A stretch of 64,000 bases of DNA from Anas platyrhynchos (lineage: Eukaryota; Chordata; Aves; Anseriformes; Anatidae): NCBI RefSeq assembly GCF_047663525.1, contig NC_092607.1:3319001-3383000 (forward strand). Reading direction: 5' to 3'. Below, one piece after another: positions 51,001 to 64,000 of this stretch. Below the pieces are notes generated by a model that saw only the letters and a program-made list of their open reading frames with translations, had not been told where the DNA came from and did not search any database. Every line of letters starts with the position of its first letter. The first letter of the stretch is position 1. The translations under genes and the position numbers were made by a program.

Positions 51001-52255
51001 ACATATTAAACTGTCAAGGCTTCTATGCCCCAGAAGCACTAACATGAAAGAGAAACCAGCATCATTGCTTCCAGCTGCAGTCTGGCTGGAAACAGCTCTA
51101 ACACTACATCAATAGATACAGGCCAACCTGGGCAGCTCACAAATACAGACACTTTGCAATCATTTTGGTGTAAAAACATTATAGTTAGTTAAATGGGCTG
51201 TAAATATTGTATTTCTAAAGAAGTATGATAACAGGAAGAATTCTTCCTTCACCATTTTATCCCCCAGCTCTATTTCGTTTTTAATAGAATGGATTCCAAC
51301 AGAGGAGGTTTTAGTCCCTTATCTGTAAGTTACGCTTTGTGTTTGTTTCCTGTATGATCTATCTTCTCTCGCAAAATGAAAACATACAAGCATTCTTCAG
51401 TTCAAGGTTACTATAGAATACAGTACTGGATCCTACAAGGATTACTAAATCTTAGCAGAACTACTCACTAGAATACCTACAATTCTCCAGTTCCTCTTAA
51501 TGTAATTCTTGAATGTTACAGATGCACAAACTTTGATGACATTTTCCTGTGATTTCTCCAGCAGCGTTAAGAGTAACAATGGATAATTCTGGCTTCCTTC
51601 AACTGACTCAAGAAACTTTTCCGCTGTAAGAGAATACAGTAAGGTTAGCAAAGGCTGAACTGATTTTCTAACTGGAGTCCTATGATTTCTCAAAGGTCTA
51701 TTTAAAATAATCAACACACAAACACGTCTCCAGAGCTTCACAAGAACACTGGGTAAATAGCAAAAGGTACCGTAGCTTCTTTATTACTAAGCTCTTTAAT
51801 GCCGCTGCTATTAACAAAAGCTCTCAATTCAAAGCAGGCTGTGGAAATATAGCCTCCTCAGCATTTTTAAAAGCCATGTCCTGACAGAAGCCAGCCCCTA
51901 TTCATCATAAATAGCATCCCTGTTTTAAATAACAACAGAACAAAAAAAAAATCAGGAAAAAAAATGAAAAGCAAACAGAAATTAAGTTTATATTTACATC
52001 CATCCTTCATTAGGTGTTAAGTTTTTGTTTTCTTGTTGTTTTTTTTTTTAAAGGAGACAGAGAATTTCTGCAAAAGAACTTCTGCATAAACTTTAGCTGA
52101 AGTTTGTTATACGCAGACTGAAGAGCTAAAATGAAACCAAACTTCTTGGTCTCACACGACAATCACTTACCAGGACGCCTTATAGCAGGATCCGGATCCA
52201 GTGTTTTCTTTAGATACTCAGTTAAGGTCTGTAAATTGGCATCGCTCAACTCCAT
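32913..52255 (-). CDS. CSE1L: Exportin-2 / CAS, importin-alpha re-export receptor (complete)
   Basis: CSE1L is a HEAT-repeat karyopherin that carries importin-alpha out of the nucleus together with Ran-GTP. Twenty-four coding exons read right to left, from ATG at 52,255 to TGA at 32,913. Their lengths sum to 2,916 nt, i.e. 971 residues, the same length as human CSE1L. All phases agree and all borders are GT/AG. Domains are an importin-beta N-terminal region (residues about 29-102, exons 3-4), the Cse1 central HEAT array (about 156-526), and the CAS C-terminal array to the end. Diagnostic peptides include NYPLLLLTLLEKSQENVIKV, DTRRRAACDLVRGLCKFFEG and LPEDDTIPDEEHFIDIEDTP, and the protein ends LQAASVTLL. 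ARFGEF2 lies just upstream on the same strand. Identity is certain. Confidence 0.98.
33696..33927 (-). CDS. CSE1L: CSE1L exon 24
   Basis: Residues 865-942. It includes the acidic stretch LPEDDTIPDEEHFIDIEDTP and the segment AFAGKKEHDPVGQMVNNPRI, followed by LSTACPGR. The donor is GTAGGT. This is the largest CSE1L coding exon (232 nt). Confidence 0.97.
34744..34890 (-). CDS. CSE1L: CSE1L exon 23
   Basis: Residues 816-864, running from MFGMVLEKIIIPEIQKVSG to MMDTEYTKLW. It starts and ends in phase 2. The acceptor is CATAATAG and the donor GTATGT. Confidence 0.95.
35312..35393 (-). CDS. CSE1L: CSE1L exon 22
   Basis: Residues 789-815, FLVFINLYCIKYGALALQEI then FDSIQPK. The donor is GTTAGT and the acceptor TTATAG. 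Confidence 0.95.
36437..36522 (-). CDS. CSE1L: CSE1L exon 21
   Basis: Residues 760-788, ESVDQYRKQIFILLFQRLQN then SKTTKFIK. The donor is GTAAGT and the acceptor CTTCCTAG. Confidence 0.95.
36731..36828 (-). CDS. CSE1L: CSE1L exon 20
   Basis: Residues 728-759, PGLLGVFQKLIASKANDHQG then FYLLNSIIEHMPP. The donor is GTGAGT and the acceptor TTACAG. Confidence 0.95.
37544..37752 (-). CDS. CSE1L: CSE1L exon 19
   Basis: Residues 658-727, EFIPYVFQVMSLLLEMHKNE, ALFPHLLQPVLWERTGNIPP and ANTIASAAADKI, HEAT repeats of the C-terminal arch. The donor is GTAAGT and the acceptor TTTTCCAG. Confidence 0.97.
38270..38420 (-). CDS. CSE1L: CSE1L exon 18
   Basis: Residues 608-657, NPSKPHFNHYMFESICLSIR then FEEALFMVFTEILQNDVQ. 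The donor is GTAAAT and the acceptor GTTTTTAG. Confidence 0.96.
39256..39353 (-). CDS. CSE1L: CSE1L exon 17
   Basis: Residues 575-607, AIMRSFSLLQESIIPYIPSV then ITQLTQKLLAVSK. The donor is GTAAAG and the acceptor TTTGCAG. Confidence 0.96.
39822..39925 (-). CDS. CSE1L: CSE1L exon 16
   Basis: Residues 540-574, ITAAEMAPFVEVLLTNLFKA then LTLPGSSENEYIMK. The donor is GTAAGT and the acceptor TCCTACAG. Confidence 0.95.
40086..40222 (-). CDS. CSE1L: CSE1L exon 15
   Basis: Residues 495-539, VPKEQLLLSIPLLINHLQAE, SIVVHTYAAHALERLFTLRG and NNSI. The donor is GTAAGT and the acceptor TTTTTTAG. It ends two bases into a leucine codon. Confidence 0.95.
40772..40833 (-). CDS. CSE1L: CSE1L exon 14
   Basis: Residues 474-494, VNEFPVLKADGIKYIMIFRS then Q. 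The exon is only 62 nt. The donor is GTAAGT and the acceptor TTTTGCAG. Confidence 0.94.
41544..41628 (-). CDS. CSE1L: CSE1L exon 13
   Basis: Residues 446-473, HGITQANELVNLTEFFVNHI then QPDLKSPS. The acceptor follows a run of ten T residues. The donor is GTAAGT. Confidence 0.95.
41937..41974. repeat. (GTT)n / T-rich microsatellite
   Basis: Seven GTT units followed by TTTTG and a T run in CSE1L intron 12. On the sense strand of CSE1L this is an A/C-rich tract. Confidence 0.9.
42063..42379 (-). other. Candidate cassette (poison) exon in CSE1L intron 12
   Basis: On the minus strand a 317-nt segment is bounded by a good acceptor (ACTTTCACAG) and a good donor (AATCAG then GTAAAA). If spliced after exon 12 it reads CTG ATG GAA ATG TGA, a stop within five codons, so it would truncate CSE1L at about residue 449. 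In another frame the segment is open throughout, about 105 codons, with no family I recognise. It is an inference from splice-site quality only. Confidence 0.3.
42547..42749 (-). CDS. CSE1L: CSE1L exon 12
   Basis: Residues 378-445, DTRRRAACDLVRGLCKFFEG, VNSMLQEYAKNPSVNWKHKD and ASKAQTQK, the conserved core of the Cse1 domain. The donor is GTACTG (not the usual GTRAGT) and the acceptor TTGTGCAG. It ends on a codon boundary. Confidence 0.97.
42750..44594. other. CSE1L intron 11
   Basis: Contains the solo LTR (43,140-43,592) and a local tandem duplication of CTACATACTAACAGAAG units at about 43,665-43,712. The rest shows no recognisable element. Confidence 0.65.
43140..43592 (+). mobile_element. 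Solo LTR of an avian endogenous retrovirus (ERVL-like), decayed
   Basis: Segments in order on the plus strand match the common avian LTR: TGCTGAGCAGTACTTGCACAG, a GACACAACCTGGACAGCTGA block, a TTGGGCATCAGTG block, and an ATTAAA poly(A) signal at 43,467-43,472. CCCATCCCA followed by GTGTGGTGCTTAGCCACTGG closes it. No internal retroviral genes flank it, so it is a solo LTR left by recombination. It has no coding capacity; the open frame across it on the minus strand is chance. It lies in CSE1L intron 11, antisense to the gene. The family name is from memory and the borders are approximate. Confidence 0.75.
44595..44660 (-). CDS. CSE1L: CSE1L exon 11
   Basis: Residues 356-377, ADEEAFEDNSEEYIRRDLEG, an acidic insertion loop. 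The exon is 66 nt. The donor is GTAATC and the acceptor ATTTTCAG. Confidence 0.95.
45391..45520 (-). CDS. CSE1L: CSE1L exon 10
   Basis: Residues 313-355, LVSNAIQFLASVCERPHYKH then TSICEKVIVPNMEFR. The donor is GTAACT and the acceptor TGTTCTAG. Confidence 0.96.
45620..45787 (-). CDS. CSE1L: CSE1L exon 9
   Basis: Residues 257-312, DEEEAGLLELLKSQICDNAA, ALYAQKYDEEFQPYLPRFVT and TTGQEVKYDL. The donor is GTAAGC and the acceptor TATGTGAG. Confidence 0.96.
47134..47226 (-). CDS. CSE1L: CSE1L exon 8
   Basis: Residues 226-256, DLPEFFEDNMETWMTNFHTL then LTLDNKLLQTD. The donor is GTAAGT and the acceptor CTTCACAG. Confidence 0.96.
48005..48112 (-). CDS. CSE1L: CSE1L exon 7
   Basis: Residues 190-225, ATIELCSTHANDASALKVLF then SSLILIAKLFYSLNFQ. 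The donor is GTGAAT and the acceptor TTTTCTAG. Confidence 0.96.
48389..48479 (-). CDS. CSE1L: CSE1L exon 6
   Basis: Residues 159-189, YRHEFKSNALWTEIKLVLDA then FALPLTNLFK. The donor is GTATTT and the acceptor CTTGTCAG. Confidence 0.94.
48797..48942 (-). CDS. CSE1L: CSE1L exon 5
   Basis: Residues 111-158, LSDAISIIGREDFPQKWPDL, then GDFHVINGVLRTAHSLFK. The donor is GTATTG and the acceptor CTTTCCAG. Confidence 0.96.
49358..49459 (-). CDS. CSE1L: CSE1L exon 4
   Basis: Residues 77-110, VEDEPNKICESDRIAIKANI then LMLSSPEQIQKQ, the end of the importin-beta N-terminal region. The donor is GTAACA and the acceptor ATTGTAG. Confidence 0.96.
49460..51480. other. CSE1L intron 3
   Basis: About 2 kb of AT-rich intron. 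A near-perfect duplication of CAATAATAAAGATGCAAT occurs at about 50,514 and 50,554, with AATAAAT repeats between. Nothing else is recognised. Confidence 0.65.
51481..51623 (-). CDS. CSE1L: CSE1L exon 3
   Basis: Residues 29-76, EKFLESVEGSQNYPLLLLTL, LEKSQENVIKVCASVTFKNY and IKRNWRI: HEAT repeat 1 and the Ran-contacting importin-beta N-terminal region. The donor is GTAGGT and the acceptor TCTTACAG. Confidence 0.97.
52171..52255 (-). CDS. CSE1L: CSE1L exon 2 (start codon)
   Basis: Residues 1-28, MELSDANLQTLTEYLKKTLD then PDPAIRRP. The ATG context CCAAAATGG has A at -3 and G at +4. Eleven bases of 5' UTR lie in the same exon, which begins after the acceptor GTCATAG at 52,267. The start equals that of human CSE1L. 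Confidence 0.96.
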
Positions 52256-52266
52256 TTTGGCAGAAC

Positions 52267-53859
52267 CTATGACCCACAAGTAGTTTTGTTAAAAACACAG
52301 ATTAGAAAATCCATCCTATAAGCTACGCATACGTAAAACTTGATTCCTCAGAAGACACCCATCCACTCTTTTAGGCTACGTCTCATAAAGCACGGTCTCA
52401 TCTTACTTGTCTGGTGCAATAAAACAACAGCTAGTGTGCACTAAACACAAAAGAAAAAAATATCAAATTTTTCAACTCCACATAGCCGTTACTGGTTGGT
52501 TTATTGAAACCAAGCTCCTAAAATAGGATCACACATCCAGTGAAGCATCACTCAGGTACAGCGCAAGACGATCACTTACTCTTTCATGATAACATGAGTT
52601 GGGTTTTGCTTTTGAGAACTACTGTCAGCCACAGAAACTTACCCCTGGTTGAAAAGCTGAATAGCCCTGCCTTAGGTAATTGCAAATCAAGCAATTCAAA
52701 GTGCATTGGAGAGTAAAGGTTTGGTTAAAACTAAATACTCATTATCTACAGAAAACTCTGAACAGAAAATGAACTTCTATAAAGATAAAAGACTGCACAC
52801 TGACAAAGGGGTTGTCCACTCTGCAAAAGTAACTCAGACTAGGGTAGGCATTCATTTAAACAGCAATACGTATATCAGAATAACTTTGTGCAAATAAATC
52901 GAATTACTCCTCTCTAGACATCCTCCCACAGATATTCTCATACTCACCACAGTGACAGAGTAACTTCACAGCTTCAATTGAAATAATTAAAATCACAGTA
53001 ACACTAAAACAGCATCAAGAAACGCTGTAATGGATGTGTTGTGTAGGGTATCACCACCTATTACAGAATTATTTAGATTGGAAAGGACCCTTAATATCAC
53101 CAACCACCACCAAACACTACTAAGTCCACCACTGAATCCCATTGCTAAGTGCCGCACGCACCCATCTTCCTCACCGACAGCATGGCTTATTTGCCAGAGA
53201 AATAACAAGGAACCAAAGGCTGTTTTTCCTCTGGAGTTTCTAAGTGTTAAGACTGAAATTTACTCAACCCACTTTGCATTTATTCTATATTGACACTCAG
53301 CGCAATAAATGCAGTTTCTATTTAAGCACGAGTGCAAAGGAAGTGAGTTTTAATAACTCCACTTATTCTGTGCTAGCCGTGTCATTGTAAGAGGGGGAGC
53401 AGTGTCCCTCCCTTCTGGGGGTTTACTTGCCTGAAGCCTTTTTCACTTGTTCACATCAACCAACAAAACCCTAACAGAGTACAAGGTAAGCAAACAGCTC
53501 CAGCAATGGTCGGCTCATTTGTTCTCCTATAAAACAAGCTCATGTGTCAGTGGTAGATGCTGAAACAAATACTGAAGCCTTTCACTACTGAGGGTGGAAA
53601 AAAACAAAGATCTGCTTTGAAAAAGCTGGCAAGACTGAGGTACAAACCCATATGGAAATCATTTATAAAAGCCTGAACAAGGAAGCCAAACTCAGAGCAC
53701 TGTTCGATTCAGTGGGGATCCTGCCTAGCCTCCTCCAAACGCCTGATGCCCACACGGCACACAGGGGTCGAGCTGGCTTCGGGCTTGCTCTGAAGGCCAA
53801 AGGCGATGACCTGAAGCCGCTGCTCCACGCCGCCCACAGAGCTGCGATGTTCACCGCCG
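52267..53859. other. CSE1L intron 1, AT-rich part
   Basis: Non-coding sequence between the start-codon exon and the CpG island. The only recognisable content is the old CR1 scrap near 53,061-53,175. Short open frames appear random. Confidence 0.65.
53061..53175 (-). mobile_element. Old CR1 LINE 3' fragment
   Basis: A degraded match to the CR1 3' end can be followed: CAGAATT, TTTAGATTGGAAAGGACCC, then AAGTCCACCACTGAATCCCA and AAGTGCCGCACG. It shows more substitutions than the copy at 11,749 and has no coding content. It lies in CSE1L intron 1. Confidence 0.75.
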
Positions 53860-54710
53860 GCTCTCAGCTCCTCACCCCCTCCTCCAGCTGTTCCTTCCCC
53901 TCTGCCTCCCACGAGGGACGCGAGCGGCCCTCACCGCAGCAGCCCCAGGCTTCTCGCTGCGCGCCGCTCCGCGTCCCCTGGGCAGGGCGCAGAAGACGAG
54001 AAAGTTGGAAGTTGCAAACTCCCCCTGCAGAAACCCCCACAGGCGCCCACCGCTTCCCTGCGGCACTCCGGCCGGCAGCAGACAGCTCAAAGGGGAAATT
54101 AAAAATAAATTCCCCCAAAGCGCGGCCGGCCCCGCGCTGCCAGGCGCCTCAGCGAGCTGCTCCGGCACCGCCGCCGGGCACGGCCCGCCTGAGGGGCGCG
54201 GGGCGGGCTGGGGGCAGGCCGGGGGCAGGCCGCCGGGTCACCGCCACGGGGATCCCACACGGATCGATCACCACAGATCACCTCCGCGGCCCCCTCCCCT
54301 CCCGCGGCAGGAGGCCGAGGGGAGGCCGGCGGCGGGGCCGGGGCGCTGAGGGGAGCCCTGGGCAGCCCGGCCCCGATGCCGGCCCCAGCGCCTCAGCCCG
54401 GGATGGCGCCGGGGGGGGGGGGGGAGGGGAGGGAGCAGGGCCCCGCCGCCCTCACACTACCTCGCTCCCCGCCACCTCCCCGACTGACAGCCGCGAACGC
54501 CAATGCGCGGAGCCGCCTGCCAGCCGCCGGCCAATCGTGGCGCGCGGGAGGCGGGCCGAGGCGCCCCAGCATGGTGAGCTGCGCCTCTCGCTGCGCCTCT
54601 CGCTGCGCCGTGGGCCCAACGGGCCGAGCGCGGAACGGAGCGCCGCCGAGCGCTGCCCAGGGCCGGGACGCGGGGTCGCGTTAGGGCCGGGCGGCGCAGA
54701 CGAAGCTCAC

Positions 54711-54800
54711 CTGGCGGCTGCCCCGGGGCGGCGGCGGCGGGGCGGGCTGGGCCGTGCGGGCCGGGGCTGCGCCTCACATTCAAACCGCGCCGAGAGGGCG
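54711..54800 (-). other. CSE1L: CSE1L non-coding first exon (right border approximate)
   Basis: A strong donor (GCCGCCAG then GTGAGC) at 54,709-54,710 lies inside the CpG island. The next exon has only 11 nt of 5' UTR before the ATG, so an untranslated first exon is needed, as in human. The transcription start is inferred at about 54,790-54,820, immediately downstream of three CCAAT boxes. Confidence 0.65.
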
Positions 54801-54989
54801 CGGCGGCGGCACCGTGACGGCAGCGCGCGGGGCGGAGGCGGGGCCTGGCCGCCGGGCCAATGGGCGGCCTCCCCTTCCGCGCGGAGAGCCAATCGCGGCC
54901 CTGCTCCACACACGGGGCTGGCGGCCAATAGGCGGCCGCGGCCCGCTGCGGAGGGCCGGGGCCTGGCCTGCGGCTGAGGGGGGCGCTGT

Positions 54990-55041
54990 GAGGGAGAGGA
55001 GGAGGAGGAGGAGGAGAGGGGGAGGAAGGCAGGGGAGGGAT
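54990..55041. repeat. GGA-rich purine tract
   Basis: Repeated GGA with runs of G (agggagaggaggaggaggag and onward), all purine on the plus strand. It lies between the CSE1L promoter and the ARFGEF2 cleavage site. Confidence 0.9.
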
Positions 55042-55164
55042 GGGGCTGCCACAGCGGCCTCTGTGCCTTACGCCACTGAATAAGGGCCCGAGGGACCGTT
55101 AGCCATTACCCCGCTGAGCAGAGGCACCCCCATCCCAATACAGTCCAAAAAACGCACGGAAGAC

Positions 55165-58100
55165 ACGCATCACCTCTTAAAACTTTATTGATTTACCACT
55201 TCATTAAAGCATGGAATATTATAACAGTACTATACAGTGTATTTTCATGTAGAAAACTTTACATAGTTTTTTCATATCTTATAATTTCGCTATTCTCTCA
55301 AAAATGTATACATCCGTCAGGCAAAGTACTGCTCTTTAAATTATTGGTAGTAAATGCACTTAATACGGAGGTCCTTGAAAACATAGGCATTTTAAATAGG
55401 TGAAAACATACATTTTACACAGAAATAACAGTAAAGGTGCTGAACAAACAATTTACATACTAAAGGGAGCCACACTTTTGACAGGAAAAGCTCAGTTTTA
55501 AAAGGTTTTGTATTTAATCCTTCAATAGTAAGACAGCTAAAAGTTGGGGGCTGGTTGCTTGCATTAGTGAAAGCTGTTCTGGACTGTTCTGGTTACAGCT
55601 CAGAAAGAGACATGAAACATGGGTAATAAACCTCTTAAAACAACTTCCTTGTAAGATGGTAGAATCAACATGGAAGGGAGGTTTTAGGATTCTCATTACC
55701 ATCCCTCCCCTCCTTACCTGTTTCCTACAAGGTTCAAAAATAAGTAGCAATAAATACCATGCAGTCTCCATATTAATACCGTTACAGGTAAAATCACTTT
55801 ATAGTTTAATTTGTTGCATAACACTACTTCAGACATCTAACCTTATTTTTATTACTCCATGTATTGCACAGATGTTGATCTCTACCAGGCCGTGCTGACA
55901 CAGAACCCTGCTCTCGTTCATAGTTCCACCACAGCCCAGAAAACTGCTACAGGCAGATGAAGTCTTTAACGTCAGCAGAGTCAGGACAAGATCAGAACCA
56001 GCAGTGATTACTGCAGGAGTTTTGGCTCAGCATTTTTAGCTTCACAGAGATGTCTGTGGGTTATGATCTTTCTGACTGTATAGAGGAAAACAAAAAGCTG
56101 ATGCAAATACAATTGTTTCAGGTATTCTACTTTGCAAACCACTCTTATTGCTTTAACAGCTACAATCAACTCGGAAAACTGAGACAGGATTAAGGCTGTG
56201 TCTATCCCCCTGCATTCCAGTCCCCCCTTCTCCTTCATGCACTGCAGTAAGTCTAGAACGTTTCTAATGTCACGTGCCTAATTTCAGCAGTTTATAAATG
56301 GCATAAATACAATAAAAGCTCTAGTAAAAGTAAGAGTCTCTCAGAACTAAGGCTGAAGGAAAGGAATGATTAAAGGCCCTAACTCTATATGTAGAGATAG
56401 TACAAACGTTGCATGTTAAAGAAAGCCCATGATGCAGTTATAACTTCAGATTTGAAAATTAAGAGACCTGTTTCAAGACAGGAGTTGTAAGGCTTTCAGA
56501 ACCATAAAATAAAGAAAAATTATGCAACTCTTTACAGATTTTGTTTTGATAGGAGATAAGGGTATACATTCAATGAGGCAGTGACATTCAAAAAATCTGA
56601 AAAATATATATATTAAGGACTATCTAGGGCAGGAAGAAAAAAAAATGGCCTGTTCTTACATATTTAAATATAATTAAAATAAATACTTTTTTTTTTTTTT
56701 TTACTGTAATTAAGTGACATTACCAGGAAACAAGCAACTATACTAAATGCAACACAAAAGGACATCTGAAATGCAGCAAATTAAATATTAGCATTGCTTA
56801 TTTTTCAGTCTTTTCCTATGGTAAAATGCAGCCCTATATTTCCTCCTACAAAACATTAGTGTATAGATTTATCTACAGGATGTTTAAAAGTTAAGAGAGC
56901 TGCAATCATGGTTTACTTTTCTTTGGTTAAAAATAAAATCACGAAAGCCTTACTGGTATTATTGCCTGCAAAACAATTGACAAATAGTGCTTACACAGAA
57001 CAAGCCAATTTACTGAAGAACGCTGTAAGAATCCTTTGGAAATAGCTCAAAAGAAAAAAAATGTTATATTCCAATGCTACATCAACTATGGCTGCCCTAC
57101 CAGGAAACTCAACTTATAATGCAAAAGAATAGTTTCAACACAATACCATTATTTCATCGTTGTCGTTAAATACTCTTATATTTGAGGTTTGCTGATATGA
57201 GTAGCACAGTGATTAGTATAACACTTTCGTTTACATATACTTTAGGAAGTGGAACTTCTCCATACTTTTCCATTTCAGAAAGTCCAAACCTTGAAATTAA
57301 AATTAGTTCAAAGGACAAAATTCAGTCCTGCAGTACTGCACTTGCAAATTGTTGTTACATCACAGAAACCTTATGCATTTTGAGGAAAGGAACATCTCCA
57401 GGGTAAGCAAAGCTGTAGTGTTAAGTCACATTTGGTTCATTTATACGTGAAAAACAGAGAAATGTGTTGGTTACTGTTTTACTACATGAATGATCTTAAG
57501 TTTAATTTTGCTAGAGCTGTCATGGGAATTCAATTTTCACATCACAATAGGAACTAACAGCTGAAAACAAAAGTGATTTGCACAAAGACAAATCAGAAGT
57601 TGCAAATCTGCAGTAAAAAGACAGAACTGGATAGGTAGTAAGGATAAGACTTATTGCTAAACAGACATAATTGCTACTAAATACATTATGGTCAAGGGTA
57701 AATACGTTTTTTTAATTGCTTTGAACCCTGTTTTTAATATTACTGTAGATGCTTTCTGTCCATGATTTGGCAATGTATGAAAGTCAATGGAAGGTTTAAA
57801 AGTTTTTTCTTAATATCTTTAACTCAGAACTAACAAGCTAAATGGGGTAGATACTACTGTGTACTCCTGATGTAAAACCTTCCATAACAATAAAAATGAA
57901 TCTTGGTAGGTGAAGTGAGAATAAAAAAATAGTTTTAAAGTGACTTACTAAACAACAGGAAAACCGCTTCCTCAAATATCCTACGGGCTGTTCACTTCAA
58001 AAACTATGACACACTGCTTGGTCTAGCCATGTGCACACAAAGAAAAACCCAGAATGATCTTGGGTGGTCATTAGCCACTGCAGTATAGTTTATTATGAAC

Positions 58101-58512
58101 ACGTGCTAACATCACAAGGCTATACAACTATATTCATTATTTCCAAGGGGCATAATTTCCATCAAGGAATCCAGATGATTCATAAGATTTAGTTGGGCTG
58201 CAAGACTGAACAATCGATAAAAGACCAGAAGAGACAGACTCGATCGTAAGGATGATGAGCATTGAAACAGACTTTACATCCACTGTATTAACTTCGTAAG
58301 CAACGATTTAAATAAAAACTGCTGATAGTCTCATAGGATGGACAGGAGTTATTTTCCCCACCCCCCCCCCAAGCCCTCCCCAAATGCCATTGCGGTAAGG
58401 GTAACTTGCTGCTCTGTTGATAGGCCAGGGTTCCATTTTTTCCCCGTTCACTTCAATCCATCTCTGGAACACAGCTTTATGTACAAGCAGAAGTAACCAA
58501 CTCTACTTAGGG
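55165..58512 (-). other. ARFGEF2: ARFGEF2 3' UTR (about 3.3 kb)
   Basis: Non-coding sequence after the TAG at 58,513. A distal AATAAA at 55,189-55,184 is followed on the minus strand by a GT-rich element (GTGATGCGTGTCTTCCGTGC), fitting a cleavage site at about 55,165-55,175. Internal AATAAA signals at 58,094-58,089 and 55,853-55,848 could give shorter forms. A long 3' UTR is also known for human ARFGEF2. A C-rich run lies at 58,359-58,371. Confidence 0.75.
55184..55189 (-). terminator. ARFGEF2: ARFGEF2 distal poly(A) signal AATAAA
   Basis: Canonical AATAAA on the minus strand with a GT-rich downstream element about 15-40 nt further on. It lies immediately before the CSE1L CpG island. Confidence 0.75.

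Positions 58513-64000
<5,488 letters not shown>

Larger units (their letters stand above)
53860..55060. promoter_or_regulatory. CSE1L: CpG-island promoter of CSE1L
   Basis: A GC- and CpG-rich block with no TATA box. CCAAT boxes lie at 54,857-54,861, 54,889-54,893 and 54,925-54,929 upstream of the inferred start, and at 54,500-54,504 and 54,531-54,535 inside intron 1. It contains a G14 run (54,411-54,424), a three-fold CTGCGCCTCTCG repeat near 54,580, and a GGA-rich tract at 54,990-55,041. It is a housekeeping promoter. Confidence 0.8.

Noticed and set aside
51477..51480. Alternative donor for CSE1L exon 3 four bases further downstream (G then GTATTC)
   Set aside because: Using it puts exon 4 out of frame with an immediate stop. 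The donor GTAGGT after ATT restores the conserved WRIVEDEPNK.
53652..54977. A 441-codon open frame on the plus strand across the CSE1L CpG island
   Set aside because: Stop codons are rare in such GC-rich DNA. The translation is Pro/Arg/Gly/Ala-rich low complexity with no domain, and it runs antisense through the CSE1L first exon and promoter. Other frames in the same block are also open for long stretches.

Overview
The window is vertebrate nuclear DNA from a bird. It carries a CR1 LINE tail with the avian 3' octamer repeat, an older CR1 scrap, a solo LTR of an avian endogenous-retrovirus type, short introns and two CpG-island promoters. The exons encode proteins that I recognise and that are close to their human counterparts. 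The species cannot be fixed from the sequence alone.

Three protein-coding genes lie head to tail, all on the minus strand, so each gene reads right to left. (1) About 1-26,100: STAU1 (Staufen-1, a double-stranded RNA-binding protein), with its 3' exons beyond the left edge. One non-coding first exon in a CpG island and ten coding exons are present. (2) About 32,400-54,800: CSE1L (CAS / exportin-2, the export receptor that recycles importin-alpha), complete. One non-coding exon and 24 coding exons add up to exactly 971 codons plus a stop. (3) About 55,165-64,000: the 3' part of ARFGEF2 (BIG2, a brefeldin-A-inhibited guanine-nucleotide exchange factor for ARF GTPases). It has 11 coding exons and a 3.3-kb 3' UTR, and its 5' part lies beyond the right edge.

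Between STAU1 and CSE1L is about 6 kb of AT-rich sequence with no supported gene. Between ARFGEF2 and CSE1L there is almost nothing: the ARFGEF2 poly(A) signal at 55,184-55,189 sits a few hundred bases from the CSE1L promoter island. The three genes are housekeeping genes with unrelated biochemical roles (RNA localisation and decay, nuclear transport, Golgi trafficking). They are linked by conserved synteny (human 20q13), not by a shared pathway.

The most interesting points are these. An in-frame two-exon cassette in STAU1 encodes a complete first dsRNA-binding domain that is missing from the human reference STAU1 isoforms but present in STAU2. STAU1 lies in tandem with CSE1L, whereas in human the two converge. 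The STAU1 promoter has a tandem pair of ZNF143/THAP11-type sites. CSE1L intron 12 holds a candidate poison exon with good splice sites. I found no CRISPR array, operon or other prokaryote-like system.
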